Of a DNA stretch of 64,000 nucleotides, positions 1-10,386 are shown piece after piece (positions within the stretch are counted from its first letter, which is position 1; the number at the start of each line of letters is the position of its first letter). A program made the translations under genes and the position numbers. Origin of the DNA: Sycobia sp. Sy_11 (taxonomy: Eukaryota > Arthropoda > Insecta > Hymenoptera > Epichrysomallidae); contig JACCIC010000177.1 of assembly GCA_018907035.1 (NCBI GenBank), positions 1 through 64,000 of the forward strand, given 5' to 3'. The notes under the pieces were generated by a model that searched no databases, was not told the origin of the DNA, and saw only the letters and a program-made list of their open reading frames with translations.

Positions 1-1123
1 GGGCTATGCTTTTCAGACCAGAATTTGAAGCTTTTGTTTCGGTTATCTTGATGATATAATTGTAGTTATTTAAACCTTCGAAGATCATCTGAAGTGGCTG
101 GAGAAAGTTTTAATTAGAATAAGAGAAGCCGGATTTAAAATAATACAGAGAAGTGTGAGTTCGGATGTAAGAGTGTGACATATCTAGGATATGTACTCGA
201 TAGCCACGGCCTAAGGCCAGATGAGGAGAAGGTTTAAACTAGTGCTGACAAAACCTAGCCCCTCAAACGTAAAAGAATTAAGCAGAGTTTTAGGATGTTC
301 TGGATGGTACTTGAGATTTTTGAAAAATGAAGCAGAAATTAAATTGCCTTAGCGAAATTATTAAGAAAAGATTCTCCCTGGCAGTGGGGAAAAGAACAAG
401 AAGAAGTTTTCCAAGGATTAAAGAAAACACGTATCGAAGCTCCTATTTTGGGAAGGTCTGACTTTTTAAAAATGTTTAAAATTCAAACTGATGCGTCTGA
501 CTTAGTCATCGGAGCGATACTTACTCAGGAACAGAAGGATGGAGAACATCCAATTGTTTACATAAGTAAAGTCCTTTTCCCAGCAGAGAGAAAGTATACA
601 GTGATCATCGGGAACTGTTAGTAATAATATTCGCGGTATGCAAATTCCGCCTATATATAGAAGGATACCATTTTATCCTTGAAACGGATCATTGCTACGT
701 TCAAATTTCTGCAAACAGTTAAGAAACCTTCTGGGGTTTTTAGAACGTTGCATGCTCGAACTGCAGCAATACAACTATGAAATACGTTGTAAAAAAGGCA
801 CTCTTCGTATTGTGCTAGATACGCTTTCTCGCAACGTATTGTTTCAGGAGACGGAAATTGCTGTTTTTGTGGAATTTAAAGACCAATTTTACATTCGTAA
901 AATGAACGAGTTACGTGCTCGCCCGAAGAAATATGAGGAATGGATGATTGCCGATGGTATGGTTTATAAATATACGAAAGATAATTTACTAGAACCATTA
1001 TGCAGTAGAAACGTAGCTTGGAGGTTAGTAGTCCCACTGAACTATCGAGACCAAGTCATGTGGAATTGTCATAATGAACCATCCTCTGACCACCCTGGTC
1101 TCTCAACGATTACATTCTGGTGA
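1..1123 (+). pseudogene. decayed Ty3/gypsy pol fragment (RT, RNase H, integrase zinc finger)
   Basis: Remains of a Ty3/gypsy polymerase polyprotein, which in a live element reverse-transcribes and integrates it. The window opens inside the reverse transcriptase: a YLDDI catalytic box is encoded at about 44-58, followed by a thumb with the usual 'YLGYVLDSHGL' type signature near 180-210. RNase H follows with QTDAS near 484-498, then the RNase H tail ('DTLSRN' near 818-835) and a partial integrase HHCC finger (the two His in 'CHNEPSSDHPG' near 1070-1100). Frameshifts and stops (for example near 230-240, 350 and 618) break the frame; the longest open stretch is 692-1123. The 5' part lies outside the window. 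It meets an oppositely oriented gypsy fragment at about 1130-1260. I am sure of the family and of the decay; the exact clade is unknown. Confidence 0.85.
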
Positions 1124-1259
1124 CCGAGACTCGTCCGGATATTCTCCAGGACATTCTCAAGGAACAAATCAGGTTGGAAGAACAATGGTCCAGGCAACAG
1201 CAGGCTCAAATTGAGGACGAATACTGGGTGGGTTTGTGCAATTCAATGAGAAGTGGATC

Positions 1260-2385
1260 CCTCAAAAGAAATCTCTCGATGATCTTCTTTCGGAATTCGG
1301 TGCCATTATCCAATAGAAACACCTCGGGCGTACCAAAACGTAAAATTACCTGATCTTTTAATTAATACCTTCCGTATGAGAAAACATTCTACCCTATGAG
1401 TAAACAAACCCCTGAAGACGAGTAAGTACTCGTACCCTTGGGTAGATTGAGGAAACAAGCCCGTTACGTTTCCAGCTACTACTTGTTAGAAGCAGTTGAT
1501 GGCCCATTCTGGCCATTGCATTTAGGCTATCCCATTCAGCCCGATCAGCTGAATTCTACTATACCTTACATTGTTGGCACGCGGTGCAATCTCGGACAAA
1601 TTGTGTCACATCTTTTTGTAACGCGGGCCTCTAGTATGATTGTGCAATACGGTCATACGTCTTATAGCGTCTAAAGTGCTCAGCTGTTAACTCTTCATGG
1701 CATTAATAAACAAAGGTACGGCGATCTTCGTTAAGCACGAATAGCTTCCAGGCATCCTTGTCATCTACTAGATTTTCGATGGCCGGATCGGAAGGTTATT
1801 AGTATAGTCTTTGCCCTACATCTTTCCAACACAGATGTTTTATTGGATCGCTCACCACTTTCTTATGAAGGCGCAAATACCATGGATCTTGCATATTGCT
1901 GACGCTGAAACTATATAGTCATATCCCTGTATTTACAAGGCCGCACTGGTGAGTCTGACCGTGGAGTTGCGCAATGAGTATAGCCAATGAAGGCTACTGT
2001 GATCCGTTATCACATAAAAGTGGTAGTGCTCGACCAGCAGGCGAAATGTAGGTACAGACCACAGCCCTGTGAGGCACAGCATGCGTAACACTCTATCAAC
2101 TGTCTACGTCAGCTTGGCGCCTAATCCCGAGTCGCTGGCATCTGTTTGTATGGCGAGCGTTTATCCAAACGAAGGTCGAGAGAGAACTGATGCGGATACC
2201 AGAACCCGATGCCTAGAAATCTACAGAGCTGTTTCAAGTTCTGCAGTTCAGCTGTTTCAGGTTTCAGAAATCGTACCTTTTCGAGTTCAAATTTACAGTT
2301 CTCCCTATCGGAAATTCACCGCAAAATGTACTTGAGCCACCTGAGTTGATCGTCAAAGCTCAGCTTGTCAATTGCCTGCATAATA
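1260..2385 (-). pseudogene. decayed Ty3/gypsy pol fragment (RT thumb, RNase H, HHCC, integrase)
   Basis: Read on the minus strand, this stretch carries gypsy pol domains in order with several frameshifts. An RT palm/thumb segment comes first ('LRWLKYILR' near 2316-2345, 'LKQLCRFLG' near 2230). RNase H follows ('QTDASDSGLGA' near 2115-2150 and 'ITDHSSLHWL' near 1990-2020), then an HHCC finger ('CHEELTAEHF', then 'VRDCTACQQCK' near 1600-1640). The integrase core ends it ('EYLLVF..LFT' near 1400-1430 and 'LLDNGTEF' near 1285-1310). No frame is open throughout. It converges on the plus-strand gypsy fragment at 1-1123, so the two 3' ends face each other. The apparent plus-strand reading frames at 1120-1674 are shadows of this integrase. 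The motifs are direct; calling it one element rather than two fused pieces is inference. Confidence 0.75.
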
Positions 2386-3284
2386 GATTTAAATTTAAAC
2401 ATAATAAATTTGCCGGTTCTCGCGTTTCCCCACGTTCTTGGTGAAAACCGAGTGTTCGCGCAACAGCGAAAACGCGCGAAGTGCGAGCCGCGAGAGTGCA
2501 CGACCGTCGCGAAGAAGGAGGAAGTACGAGGAGAAAAATACCTTCACCGCCCAGCTACCGAAGTGAGAGCATGGAAAAATCTAGAGAGAGAGCTCCAGCC
2601 AAACTAATACCTCCATCTTCAGCACCTTTCCCGGCGGTGATCACCAGCTCCCGATGATTCGACTCGTGCAAAATAAATATATATATTCGCGTGCTGATTT
2701 CATAGCTGCCCGATCGTTGCGCGATCGCCCGTGCTAGAACGAAGTGAGAAAGAAGGAAGGAAGGAAGGAAGCAATTACGATCTGAAAGATAAAGAGAGCT
2801 CGAATAAAAGAGAGAGAAGGAAGGAAGGAAGGAAGGAAGGACGAAAGAGAAGACCACCAGGAACGAGTGGAAGCAACGGCGGAGCGTCGTCCCGCAAGTA
2901 TCCTCTGTTTTATTATATGTGAAAGAGTGCGCGTGCCCGAGACTAGGCGCGCCATGGTTGTACGGGCCGCTCCGCGTCCCTGCCAGCTAGACGGTACGCA
3001 CCGCGGCAGCCCCCCCATACCACTCCTTGCCGTTCGATATTTGCCCGCGCCCGCGGAATCCGCTCCCGTACTAAAAGGTCGTCGTCGCGCGCGCTGAGTT
3101 TGTATATATATTCCGTTGCTGAAATTGTAATATAGAGAATGCGTGATAATTAAATGTGCATAGAATCTACACGCCTATTTCGCGTTATTTCGCATTCCAT
3201 CATTCCCCTTTTCAGGTCCAGTGCAGCCGGCAAGCAATGCACAACGACCAAGTAAGTACCACGTAACCGCGCATAAGTACGCGG

Positions 3285-3285
<1 letters not shown>
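2386..3285. other. CpG-rich unclassified stretch with GGAA runs
   Basis: This is markedly richer in CpG than its surroundings, with two GGAA microsatellite runs (about 2756-2773 and 2819-2841). Short open frames exist on both strands, but none shows a recognisable domain and several consist of repeat-encoded residues. It could be a promoter or 5' exon of a host transcript, or the end of a transposon. I see no feature that decides between these. Confidence 0.4.
3216..3251 (+). other. possible 36-nt mini-exon
   Basis: A 36-nt segment is bounded by a good acceptor (pyrimidine-rich tract ending CCCCTTTTCAG) and a strong donor (GTAAGTACC). It contains one ATG. It lies at the 3' edge of the CpG-rich stretch. 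There is no protein homology to test it, and such pairs occur by chance, so this is only a candidate. Confidence 0.15.

Positions 3286-3328
<43 letters not shown>
3286..3328. repeat. (TA)n microsatellite
   Basis: An uninterrupted TA dinucleotide run of about 43 bp. Confidence 0.95.
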
Positions 3329-3330
<2 letters not shown>

Positions 3331-3539
3331 AACCACTACTGGAAAGAGAGACTATATTCACGGGATAGCGAACACAAGCGCCGTCGCCATGACCGTCACA
3401 ATATATTTCATATGATTATTATCATATCATATCATAGCAGTTCTGAAATTGGAAATTCATATTCTGTATTATATTCGGAATTACATTAGCTATGTTGTTA
3501 TTGAAAATCATTTAACTTTCATCTATATATTATGAGGGC

Positions 3540-4600
3540 ATTCACTGTAAGCGGCATGTTATAATTTGATGGGGATAATAAGCTGAGTTCAACATTGACT
3601 CCACGTGTCATGCGCACAGTAAATTAGTATCGTGCTCGTGTTCAGTTATCGGTTTTAGTAGTCAGTTCCACTAGCGGCCAATAGATGACATCTTCAATAA
3701 TGTCTCAATCAACTCAATATGAATTCAAAGTAGAAATCTTGAATTATTAATATCAGACCACCTGAATTGAATGGTCATGTCCAACTATAATAACCAACTA
3801 TATTACCCTTATTGGTCTTCAGATTTATCTGACATTACCTACACCTTGAATATGATTTGTACATCTTATTTTTTCTTGTTAGAGAAACTCTTTCACTCTC
3901 TTTCTCTCTCTATTCCTCTTTCTGTCGCTTAATATTCTCTTATAAGATGGTTAAATGCAAAATCAAACTAAACGGAAGGTATGTGTTTTTAAGATTGAAC
4001 AAAAGAATACGAGCGACTGGATTTGATATCACGGTGTATCGGCACAATCTCTGGGATAGTTTCGAGTTTAGATGGTACAATAACATTGCAGGTGTCTCGG
4101 AATAACATTTAGGAGGAGTATCCTATGAAATTAAAAATTACAAATGGTACTTATATCGAATGCTTTGAATGATATTAATAAATTTGTTGTCCGTCTTATA
4201 GTCTTTATACTAAAATATATTATATTAAAATAATGCCAGTCAGACTGTTCTTGTATCGTGTGAAATCGTTAGTAAACCATGTCCAGATGTGTCGGAACGA
4301 CTTCTACGGATAATTTTTCTATTTAATTAGTAGAATACGATCGTCAGGCACCTTAGCAAGACCTACGAGTAGTTGTATGTTCGGAATGTAGAAGACCATG
4401 CCCAGGTGTCTCTGGACGACTTCTCTAGAGAGTATCGTAGTTGGATGCTACAATACAGCGTCTAAGTGTATCGGAACGACCTATACGGAAAGAATTGACT
4501 TTGGGAGGCAGAAGGCGATGTTCAGGTGTAACATAACGACTTGTACGTGGAGGTTCGTATTTAATTAATAGGAATATCAAGCTTTCCATAAAAGTTGTTC
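3540..4600. repeat. old dispersed repeat with ~62-bp tandem subrepeats, copy 1
   Basis: Between about 4030 and 4575 a degenerate unit of about 60-62 bp recurs. Its consensus resembles 'GGTGTATCGGAACGACTTCTACGG' followed by a T-rich stretch and 'GGTAGAAGACGATGTCCA'; clear copies start near 4285, 4346, 4401, 4463 and 4525. The same unit, together with a related upstream segment (3560-3625, against 23205-23270), recurs about 19 kb away. I know no family with this structure. The plus-strand frame at 3857-4105 has no domain and I do not call it a gene. Confidence 0.55.
4166..4252. repeat. fragment of Penelope-type terminal arm
   Basis: It begins with a diverged 'ATTAATAAAT..CCGTCTTATAGTC' and ends with 'GCCAGTCAGACTGTTCTTGT'. 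These are the outer and inner landmarks of the arms found at 5594, 31234 and 54332, with the middle deleted. Confidence 0.5.
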
Positions 4601-4789
4601 CGTGGCACTTGGGCATTTTATTTTATCTACCCAACATGAAAGTACAATTTTCTCTGTAGATGCCGTATATAATATCTACACACGGACCAGAAATACATTA
4701 CAGTCCAGTATTTTCCTGTGAACGGTTACAGACGAAATTGTAGCCGGATCGTAGTTGTAGTTTCTAGAGCGTGTGAAAGCAAGTATTAG

Positions 4790-5120
4790 CAACGTGGATG
4801 CTGCATTTGCTGACTACAGACAAGAAGCGCATACGTGTAACCAGTTCAGAGAAGCGTTTGGAGCTCTTTAATCAAAACCCAAAAGAATTTTTTTAGCGAT
4901 ACGTGATTGTCGATGAAACATGGTTTCACTACTACACTCTAGAAACCAAGAAACAGTCAAAACAGTCGATTTTACCCGGTGAACTTGTTCCGAAGAAGGC
5001 GAAGATGGTCCCATTGGCGGGCAAGATGATAGCCACTGTTTTCTGATTCTGCAGGTGTGATTTTTAATGACTATCTGGAGAAAGGCAAAGCGGTCACATT
5101 AACACTTAATAAAGTAATAA
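4790..5120 (+). pseudogene. mariner transposase fragment
   Basis: Central and C-terminal part of a mariner-type (DD34D) transposase, the enzyme that cuts and pastes the element at TA sites. It reads 'LTTDKKRIRVTSSEKRLELF' from about 4809, then 'VDETWFHYYT' near 4909 carrying the first catalytic Asp, then 'GKMIATVF' near 5020. A stop interrupts the frame before the catalytic box and a frameshift follows it. Neither end nor a terminal inverted repeat could be fixed. The subfamily differs from the intact mariner at 21265. It is a dead fragment. Confidence 0.8.
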
Positions 5121-5593
5121 GATCATTTCCAAATCTCCAAGTTTATTATCAGATCATTTTCTACATCCGGGATAAATGACATATCTTGTTGATTTTTAAA
5201 ACTGTTAATAAAAGTATAATATGTAGACTAATAATAGATATTAAAATGAGTATGCACTTGACATGAAATTATGATAAGTTGAGAAGAAATGAAATATGAG
5301 TATTTAAATTTTATATGAGAATGATTCTCAGTTCAAACTAATTTTACAACTCGAGCGAAATACTATAACTTTATTTTCTCAATTTTACTTTGTTTTTATA
5401 TTTTATAGTTATATTCTTGGTTCTAATTCTGGGAAATGTTTTATTAAATATAATATTCATCGACCATTTATTTTATAATTTTTGTAATGCGATATTAGTC
5501 TGTAACCGTTCTCAAAATATATTTTCTTATATTATTTTTGAATTTTCATATTTTATTCCTATTCGTATCGTTTGATATTGCGTAATTTGTAAT

Positions 5594-5949
5594 AAATTAA
5601 TAAATATTTATACTGGTTTTACAGCCCAATTAAATAAATTAAAATTAATACATAATAATATCAATATATATTTAATATCATACTAATACATATCACCATA
5701 CAATTAATTGAAAATTATAATTATGATCAGACTGTCCTTTAAAATCACCGCCGTAGACTACTCTGAAATAAGAATATGTTAGCTGAAAAAATTATTCATA
5801 ATTTTAAACAAGGATAGTCTGACTGTCATTATAATTTTTAAGTAATTATATGTATTAGTGTTGATATAAATATATATTGATATTATTATGTATTAATTTT
5901 AATTTATTTAATTGGACTGTAAGATGAATATATATATATTTATTAATTT
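5594..5949. repeat. Penelope-end palindrome (inverted arms)
   Basis: Imperfect inverted repeat with the left arm at about 5594-5741, a 65-bp spacer and the right arm at about 5807-5949. The outer end is 'AAATTAATAAATATT', followed by 'GGTTTTACAGCCC' (right arm 'GGACTGTAAG'); the inner end is 'AGACTGTCCTTT' against 'AAGGATAGTCTGACTGTC'. Just outside the right arm comes 'CAGTCGACATAAGCACAATTA', also seen beyond the arms at 33119 and 54910. The left arm plus spacer matches the 3' flank of the Penelope-like fragment at 31234-32166, so I read it as an inverted copy of that 3' end. Confidence 0.75.
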
Positions 5950-6752
5950 ATCTTAATACAGTCGACATAAGCACAATTAAAGTATTGTAATTTGTAATAA
6001 AATGATTTTTTTAAATTTTCCTTCTAAGATTTAAGTAATTTACGTAAATCACGTATTTTACGTGATCTTAATTGATATTATATTGCAGAGTAGAACAATG
6101 TTGGTGCAATTAGGTATCATTTCCTTCTTCATTTCTTATCTGTCGTCTTCGATATGTTTTGTGCGCACGTTTCACTGTGTGCAATTCCTAGGCAGTCATA
6201 CAGGAGGCTATCTTCTTTCTCTCTCACACGCCTACCTTTGTTTTCCTTTTCCTCTCTGTTCTGTCGTTTTGCCATATTCTCTACCTGCGTGATTTGTCAT
6301 TTCTTACTTTGCGATATTTATGGTGTTCTCTCTCTCTTCTACTTCTTTCTCAATTTACATGATATTCATAATTATATTCGCTTTTCAGCGAAAATGTCAA
6401 GTGTATAGTAAGCCCTATTGCAAATTATATATGGAGGTATGATGTTTTTTTTATGATTTGCTACACAATTCAATAAGAAATTATAAATTTCCATTGATAA
6501 AAATGAAACATCAATAGATATAATAGGTATCGATAAGAATACAAAATAATACAAAAAACTTAAACTTAAATATACAGCTCCTAGTTAATCGGCTAGTATT
6601 AATAACGTAAAAATTACAATTTAGGCAAGTATTTGGAAGATAAATAAATCAATTAATAAGGCGAGTTGAAAATACAATGAATAAGAAAAAAAGCTTGACC
6701 TTACAAAGTACTCTTGCATCTCTCAGTGAGTACGGCATTACGTAATATATAT

Positions 6753-6799
<47 letters not shown>

Positions 6800-6826
6800 A
6801 CGTCGTTCAATGGTGCATGGTGCATT
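5950..6826. other. AT-rich intronic DNA with a (TA)n tract
   Basis: Contains a (TA)n run at about 6756-6796 and pyrimidine-rich DNA around 6200-6350. Small open frames here have no recognisable domain. Nothing else is identifiable. Confidence 0.6.
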
Positions 6827-7800
6827 ACAGGGTGCTAGTAGAATCAAACTGGCCAAGTTTGCGTAGAGTACGAACCTTTACATGAAATGTGTAAAAATTT
6901 CACGTCGATTTGATCACAAACACAAAGTTATCAAGGTTAAAGTTAAGTCACTTTGTAATTTGTTTGAAAAATGGAAAAAAGCGAGTTTCGCGTGTTGATA
7001 AAACATTGTTTCTTAATGGGTAAAAACACCGTAGAAGCCCGGACTCCTATCCATCCAAACTAATGATTTGTCGATGGTATGCTGAATTTAAACGTGGTCA
7101 TTCGGACACAAACGATGCAGAACGTTCCGGTAGGCCATTAGAAGACATTACACTACAAAATGTGAGTGAAATGTTAAAAATCATAATAAAATATCACAAA
7201 GTAAAGGTGTATGAAATTGCAGAAATGACACAGATATCGTCTGGAACATAAAAAGATTTGCTGCGTTAATACGTGACTATGAATGAAAAATGGAAACATG
7301 ATTTCACTCCGGAAGCGAATCGGCAATAAACTGAGTGGCTCGTGGCTCGTAAAAGCCGCCCAAAGCGTCCGAAAATGCATCAGTCTGTTGGCAAAGTCAT
7401 GGCATCAGTTTTTTGGGATACACATGGCGTGATTTTCATTGACTATCTGAAAAAAGATAAATCGATCAACAGTGTTTATTATGTTGACTTGATTGACTTT
7501 ATTGTTTGACTTGTTGGTACATTTGAAGGAGGAGATCGCACAAAAACGACCGCACATGAAGAAGAAAAAAATCCTTTTTCACCAAGAAAATGCACCATGT
7601 CACAAGTCCATGAAAACAATGGCAAAATTGAACAAATTCTGCTTTGATTTGCTTCTCTATACCCCATATTTAGCTAGATTTAGCTGCCAATGACTACTAA
7701 CTCTTTGCTGATCTAAAAAAATGCTCCAGGGATGAAAATTTGGCTCGAATGAGGTGGTTATTCCCGAAACTGAAGCCTATTTTGAAGCAAAGGATAAATC
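6827..7800 (+). pseudogene. mariner transposase, 5' part (split by LTR element)
   Basis: Decayed mariner transposase on the plus strand. The start is at 6971 ('MEKSEFRVLIKHC..MGK'). A helix-turn-helix segment follows ('WYAEFKRGHSDTNDAERSGR' near 7075-7135), then the catalytic core ('GKVMASVFWDTHGVIFIDYL' near 7390-7450, 'FHQENAPCHKS' near 7578-7610) and a decayed 'LFADL' region near 7700. In 'HQENAP' the second catalytic Asp is replaced by Glu. Several frameshifts and stops are present. At 7800 the frame is cut by the LTR retrotransposon at 7801-16509, and the last ~30 codons reappear at 16514. The mariner was therefore present before the retrotransposon landed. It belongs to another subfamily than the 21265 element. 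Confidence 0.85.
7797..7800. repeat. target-site duplication AATC (left)
   Basis: AATC sits directly before the TGTAAC start of the first LTR and again at 16510-16513 directly after the last LTR's GTTACA. Four bases is usual for Ty3/gypsy integrases. Confidence 0.9.
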
Positions 7801-9085
7801 TGTAACGGGAAAATAGGTAGGATAAATTAACTTATTACCGTGATAACAGTTATTATAAATGTAAGATCATAATAAATAGGCACACATATACACGAAATGA
7901 TTACTATAAATAAACAAACAAACACAACAGAGAATAGAATAAATAGAATAAAATAATTTAACCAATAGAAACAGTATCACCGTATTTTTAAATAATAACC
8001 AATCAGATTTTTGTAACGTACTTTTTCCGTGTATAAAAGTACGCTAAATTTTGCAAAGAGCACGGTTCGTTTTCGGCACTCGTCGAGGAAGGATACCTCC
8101 CGAGTGACGAAGAGAACTATCATCTACCGACCGATAATATTCTGTGTTTTTTCCTAGATGAAAAAAAACTCTTTCTCGAGGCCAAAGGAAAAACCCCTTT
8201 ACTCGTAAGAAAAGAGTTAAAAATTACCGACTCAGAAGAACGGGCGCTCCCGACTTCTGATAAAGTAATTCTTTTTCACATAGGAAATAATCCAGAAAGA
8301 CCGCCGGGAGACAAAATTAAAATCGACCTAATTTAATTCGGGGAAAAGGCGCTCCTTTTCGTCAAATTAAATTACCAGACGGCTATTAATCACGAGGCGC
8401 ACCTCGGATTAATAGTCATCATAATTAACAGATTAAGTCATCATAACGTTGATCGACTAATATTGTAAATATAAGAAGTAAATGCTGTAAAATAAATCAA
8501 AAGGAAAACGGAGTTTTACTAAGGAAAAAGAAATACTTATTCCTGAGTAAAATACTGAACTCTTATATATCACTAGCTAAGGCGCACCTTAGCGTGATAT
8601 AAAAGAGAGAATAAAGATTTATTCAGATATTGCGAAAGAAACTCCGTGTAAACAGACGGACCGCTTCTATAAACCGTTTAAGTAAATAGCGTAAACAAAG
8701 CGAGCAAGCACTGGGTCAAGGCCGTCTGAATTCGTAGAAACCTAGATAATCCAATTAATAAGTAGACAGAAAATAAAATAAAATTGCCAGCGCTAATAAT
8801 TAATTTATAAATCGTTATTCTTTTATGTTGCAGGGTATCTACACCGAGATGCCAATAAAGTAGAAGTTATTTCTTATTTTTTTTTATCAATTTATTATTA
8901 TTTGAATTATTTTTATTGTATAATTTATAGAAAAATATATATATTGTTATTTTTTTTTAAACATAACGAGTATCAAATCATTCACCCGAAAACTTGTCCT
9001 GATACGTTCCTCCATCCGAATCACATATCCTGAAAACCCCAGAGAATTCCAATAAAAATAAAGCGGAAGGAGAAGGAACGTTACA
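7801..9085 (+). repeat. 5' LTR (LTR1)
   Basis: 1285 bp, TGTAACGGGA to GAACGTTACA, with the short inverted ends TGTAAC/GTTACA. It should supply the promoter and poly(A) signals: a CCAAT box lies near 8000, TATAAAAG at 8032-8039, and AATAAA-type hexamers near 8490. Against LTR2 it differs by a replaced stretch near 8401-8440 and small substitutions. Confidence 0.93.
8032..8039 (+). promoter_or_regulatory. TATA box of the LTR promoter
   Basis: TATAAAAG, preceded about 30 bp upstream by AACCAATCAG (a CCAAT box). LTR2 has the same pair at about 13785. By analogy this sets the U3/R start 25-30 bp downstream; no transcript data are available. Confidence 0.5.
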
Positions 9086-9103
9086 TGGCGCCCGAACAGG
9101 GAC
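9086..9103 (+). promoter_or_regulatory. primer-binding site, tRNA-Lys type
   Basis: TGGCGCCCGAACAGGGAC follows the LTR without a gap. This 18-mer is the perfect complement of the 3' end of tRNA-Lys(UUU), the site also used by several vertebrate lentiviruses. In the second unit (14846-14863) one base is changed (C to T at the sixth position). Confidence 0.9.
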
Positions 9104-9210
9104 CTGATAAAAAAGTCCGGTGAATGATTTGAACTACAATATTAGAATTAAAAGTGTAAGGCCAAAAATTAAATTTCTTTTATAAATTAAAATTTTTTGC
9201 TTAAAGAAAA

Positions 9211-10386
9211 ATGTCTACCCCGCGCGTATCCTGGATATACCGTCTCACTAAAGATGAGTTGATAGAAGAGTTGACAAAAATAAATGTAGATAGTGAAGGC
9301 AGTGTACCTTTATTAGAATCACGGTTGGTATCGTACGTACGAACACATCCGGAAGGATATATCGATAAACCAGCTGATGCTCCAGAATACAAAGAAGATT
9401 TAGATAGAACCGAAGAATTAGAAAAATTGAAAGCAGAATTACATCGACTGCGAAATGAAAAAAATAGACCAAGTACCTCATCCCCTACAACTGATACATT
9501 ATCGCCAATAAAAAGGATGGCAGAGGAAAATCACCAAATTTTTAACACAGCAATTCATACCGGCGAAACGACAAATCCAACTACGAGAGTTCTCGATCAA
9601 ATGAGAAAATGGAATTGTCATTTTGACGGAAAAGATTTATATGCATTTCTCGAACGTGTAAGAGAATTACAAAAGGCATATAGATATACAGATGAACAAA
9701 TTTTACAAGGATATCCCGAGTTACTCCGAGGTGATGCACAATTGTGGTATCGAAACTATGCAGCAAGCATAAATACATTGGAGGAACTTGAAACGGAACT
9801 GCGGAATTTCTACTTATCACCAGGAGAATTAAGAAATCTCGATCTACAAATTAGTAATAGAAAACAAGCAATAACAGAAACAATACGATCATTCGTAAAC
9901 ACTGTTATGACGCTTATGCGACGCCGAGGAGGATACGATGAAGCTAAACAAATAGAGACGATCTATTATAATATGCGAGCCGAATATCGTATACATGTCC
10001 CGAGAAGCGCAATTACTAAAACGGTACATATAATCCAGAAAATAGAAGAGTACCTGAAAAGTAAAGAGGAGTCCGAAATCGAGGCAAAATTAAATGCCAA
10101 CTCACCCAGTAAATTTATACACCCAAACAAAACAAATGTAAATAAATCGAACGCGACAGCAAAATGTAATATATCAGTTATATACGATAGAACGCTATGC
10201 TGTTGGAAATGCAAGGAACGGGGACATGACCGATTTAAATGCACAAACGCGAGAAAACTATTCTGTTCATACTGCGGTAAGGACGGAATATTTACTCGTG
10301 ACTGCAGTTGCCATGCACAGGGAAATGCAAAAGGGGCCGGCCCTGTAATGCAACAGGCCCGGCCCGAAAACAAAACTACGAACTAG
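9211..10386 (+). CDS. gag: Gag polyprotein of the Ty3/gypsy element
   Basis: An uninterrupted 391-codon frame encoding the structural protein that packages the RNA into cytoplasmic particles. It starts at the first ATG after the leader. The N-terminus includes a charged, coiled-coil-prone stretch (roughly residues 60-95). Residues ~110-290 look like the retrotransposon capsid domain ('AQLWYRNY', 'RNFYLSPGELRNLDLQI'). Two zinc-knuckle-like motifs close the protein: CWKCKERGHDRFKC (residue 330 onward, a perfect CX2CX4HX4C) and CSYCGKDGIFTRDC (residue 352 onward), in which the His position is Ile. It overlaps pol by 79 bases in the -1 frame. The 14971 copy is nearly identical over its first ~306 residues. 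It belongs to the element, not to the host. Confidence 0.9.
   Translation: MSTPRVSWIYRLTKDELIEELTKINVDSEGSVPLLESRLVSYVRTHPEGYIDKPADAPEYKEDLDRTEELEKLKAELHRLRNEKNRPSTSSPTTDTLSPIKRMAEENHQIFNTAIHTGETTNPTTRVLDQMRKWNCHFDGKDLYAFLERVRELQKAYRYTDEQILQGYPELLRGDAQLWYRNYAASINTLEELETELRNFYLSPGELRNLDLQISNRKQAITETIRSFVNTVMTLMRRRGGYDEAKQIETIYYNMRAEYRIHVPRSAITKTVHIIQKIEEYLKSKEESEIEAKLNANSPSKFIHPNKTNVNKSNATAKCNISVIYDRTLCCWKCKERGHDRFKCTNARKLFCSYCGKDGIFTRDCSCHAQGNAKGAGPVMQQARPENKTTN

Noticed and set aside
2731..3018. Open frames across the GGAA repeats
   Set aside because: Lys/Glu/Arg and Leu/Pro/Ser-Phe runs come from the microsatellite in two frames; they are not genes.
3857..4105. Small plus-strand protein gene of 82 codons
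   Set aside because: It overlaps the ~62-bp repeat and has no domain; its start is in a CT-rich run.
10308..10386. Canonical -1 slippery heptamer in the gag/pol overlap
   Set aside because: No X-XXY-YYZ heptamer fits the gag frame here; only near matches such as A-AAA-GGG. Frameshifting stays an inference from the frames.
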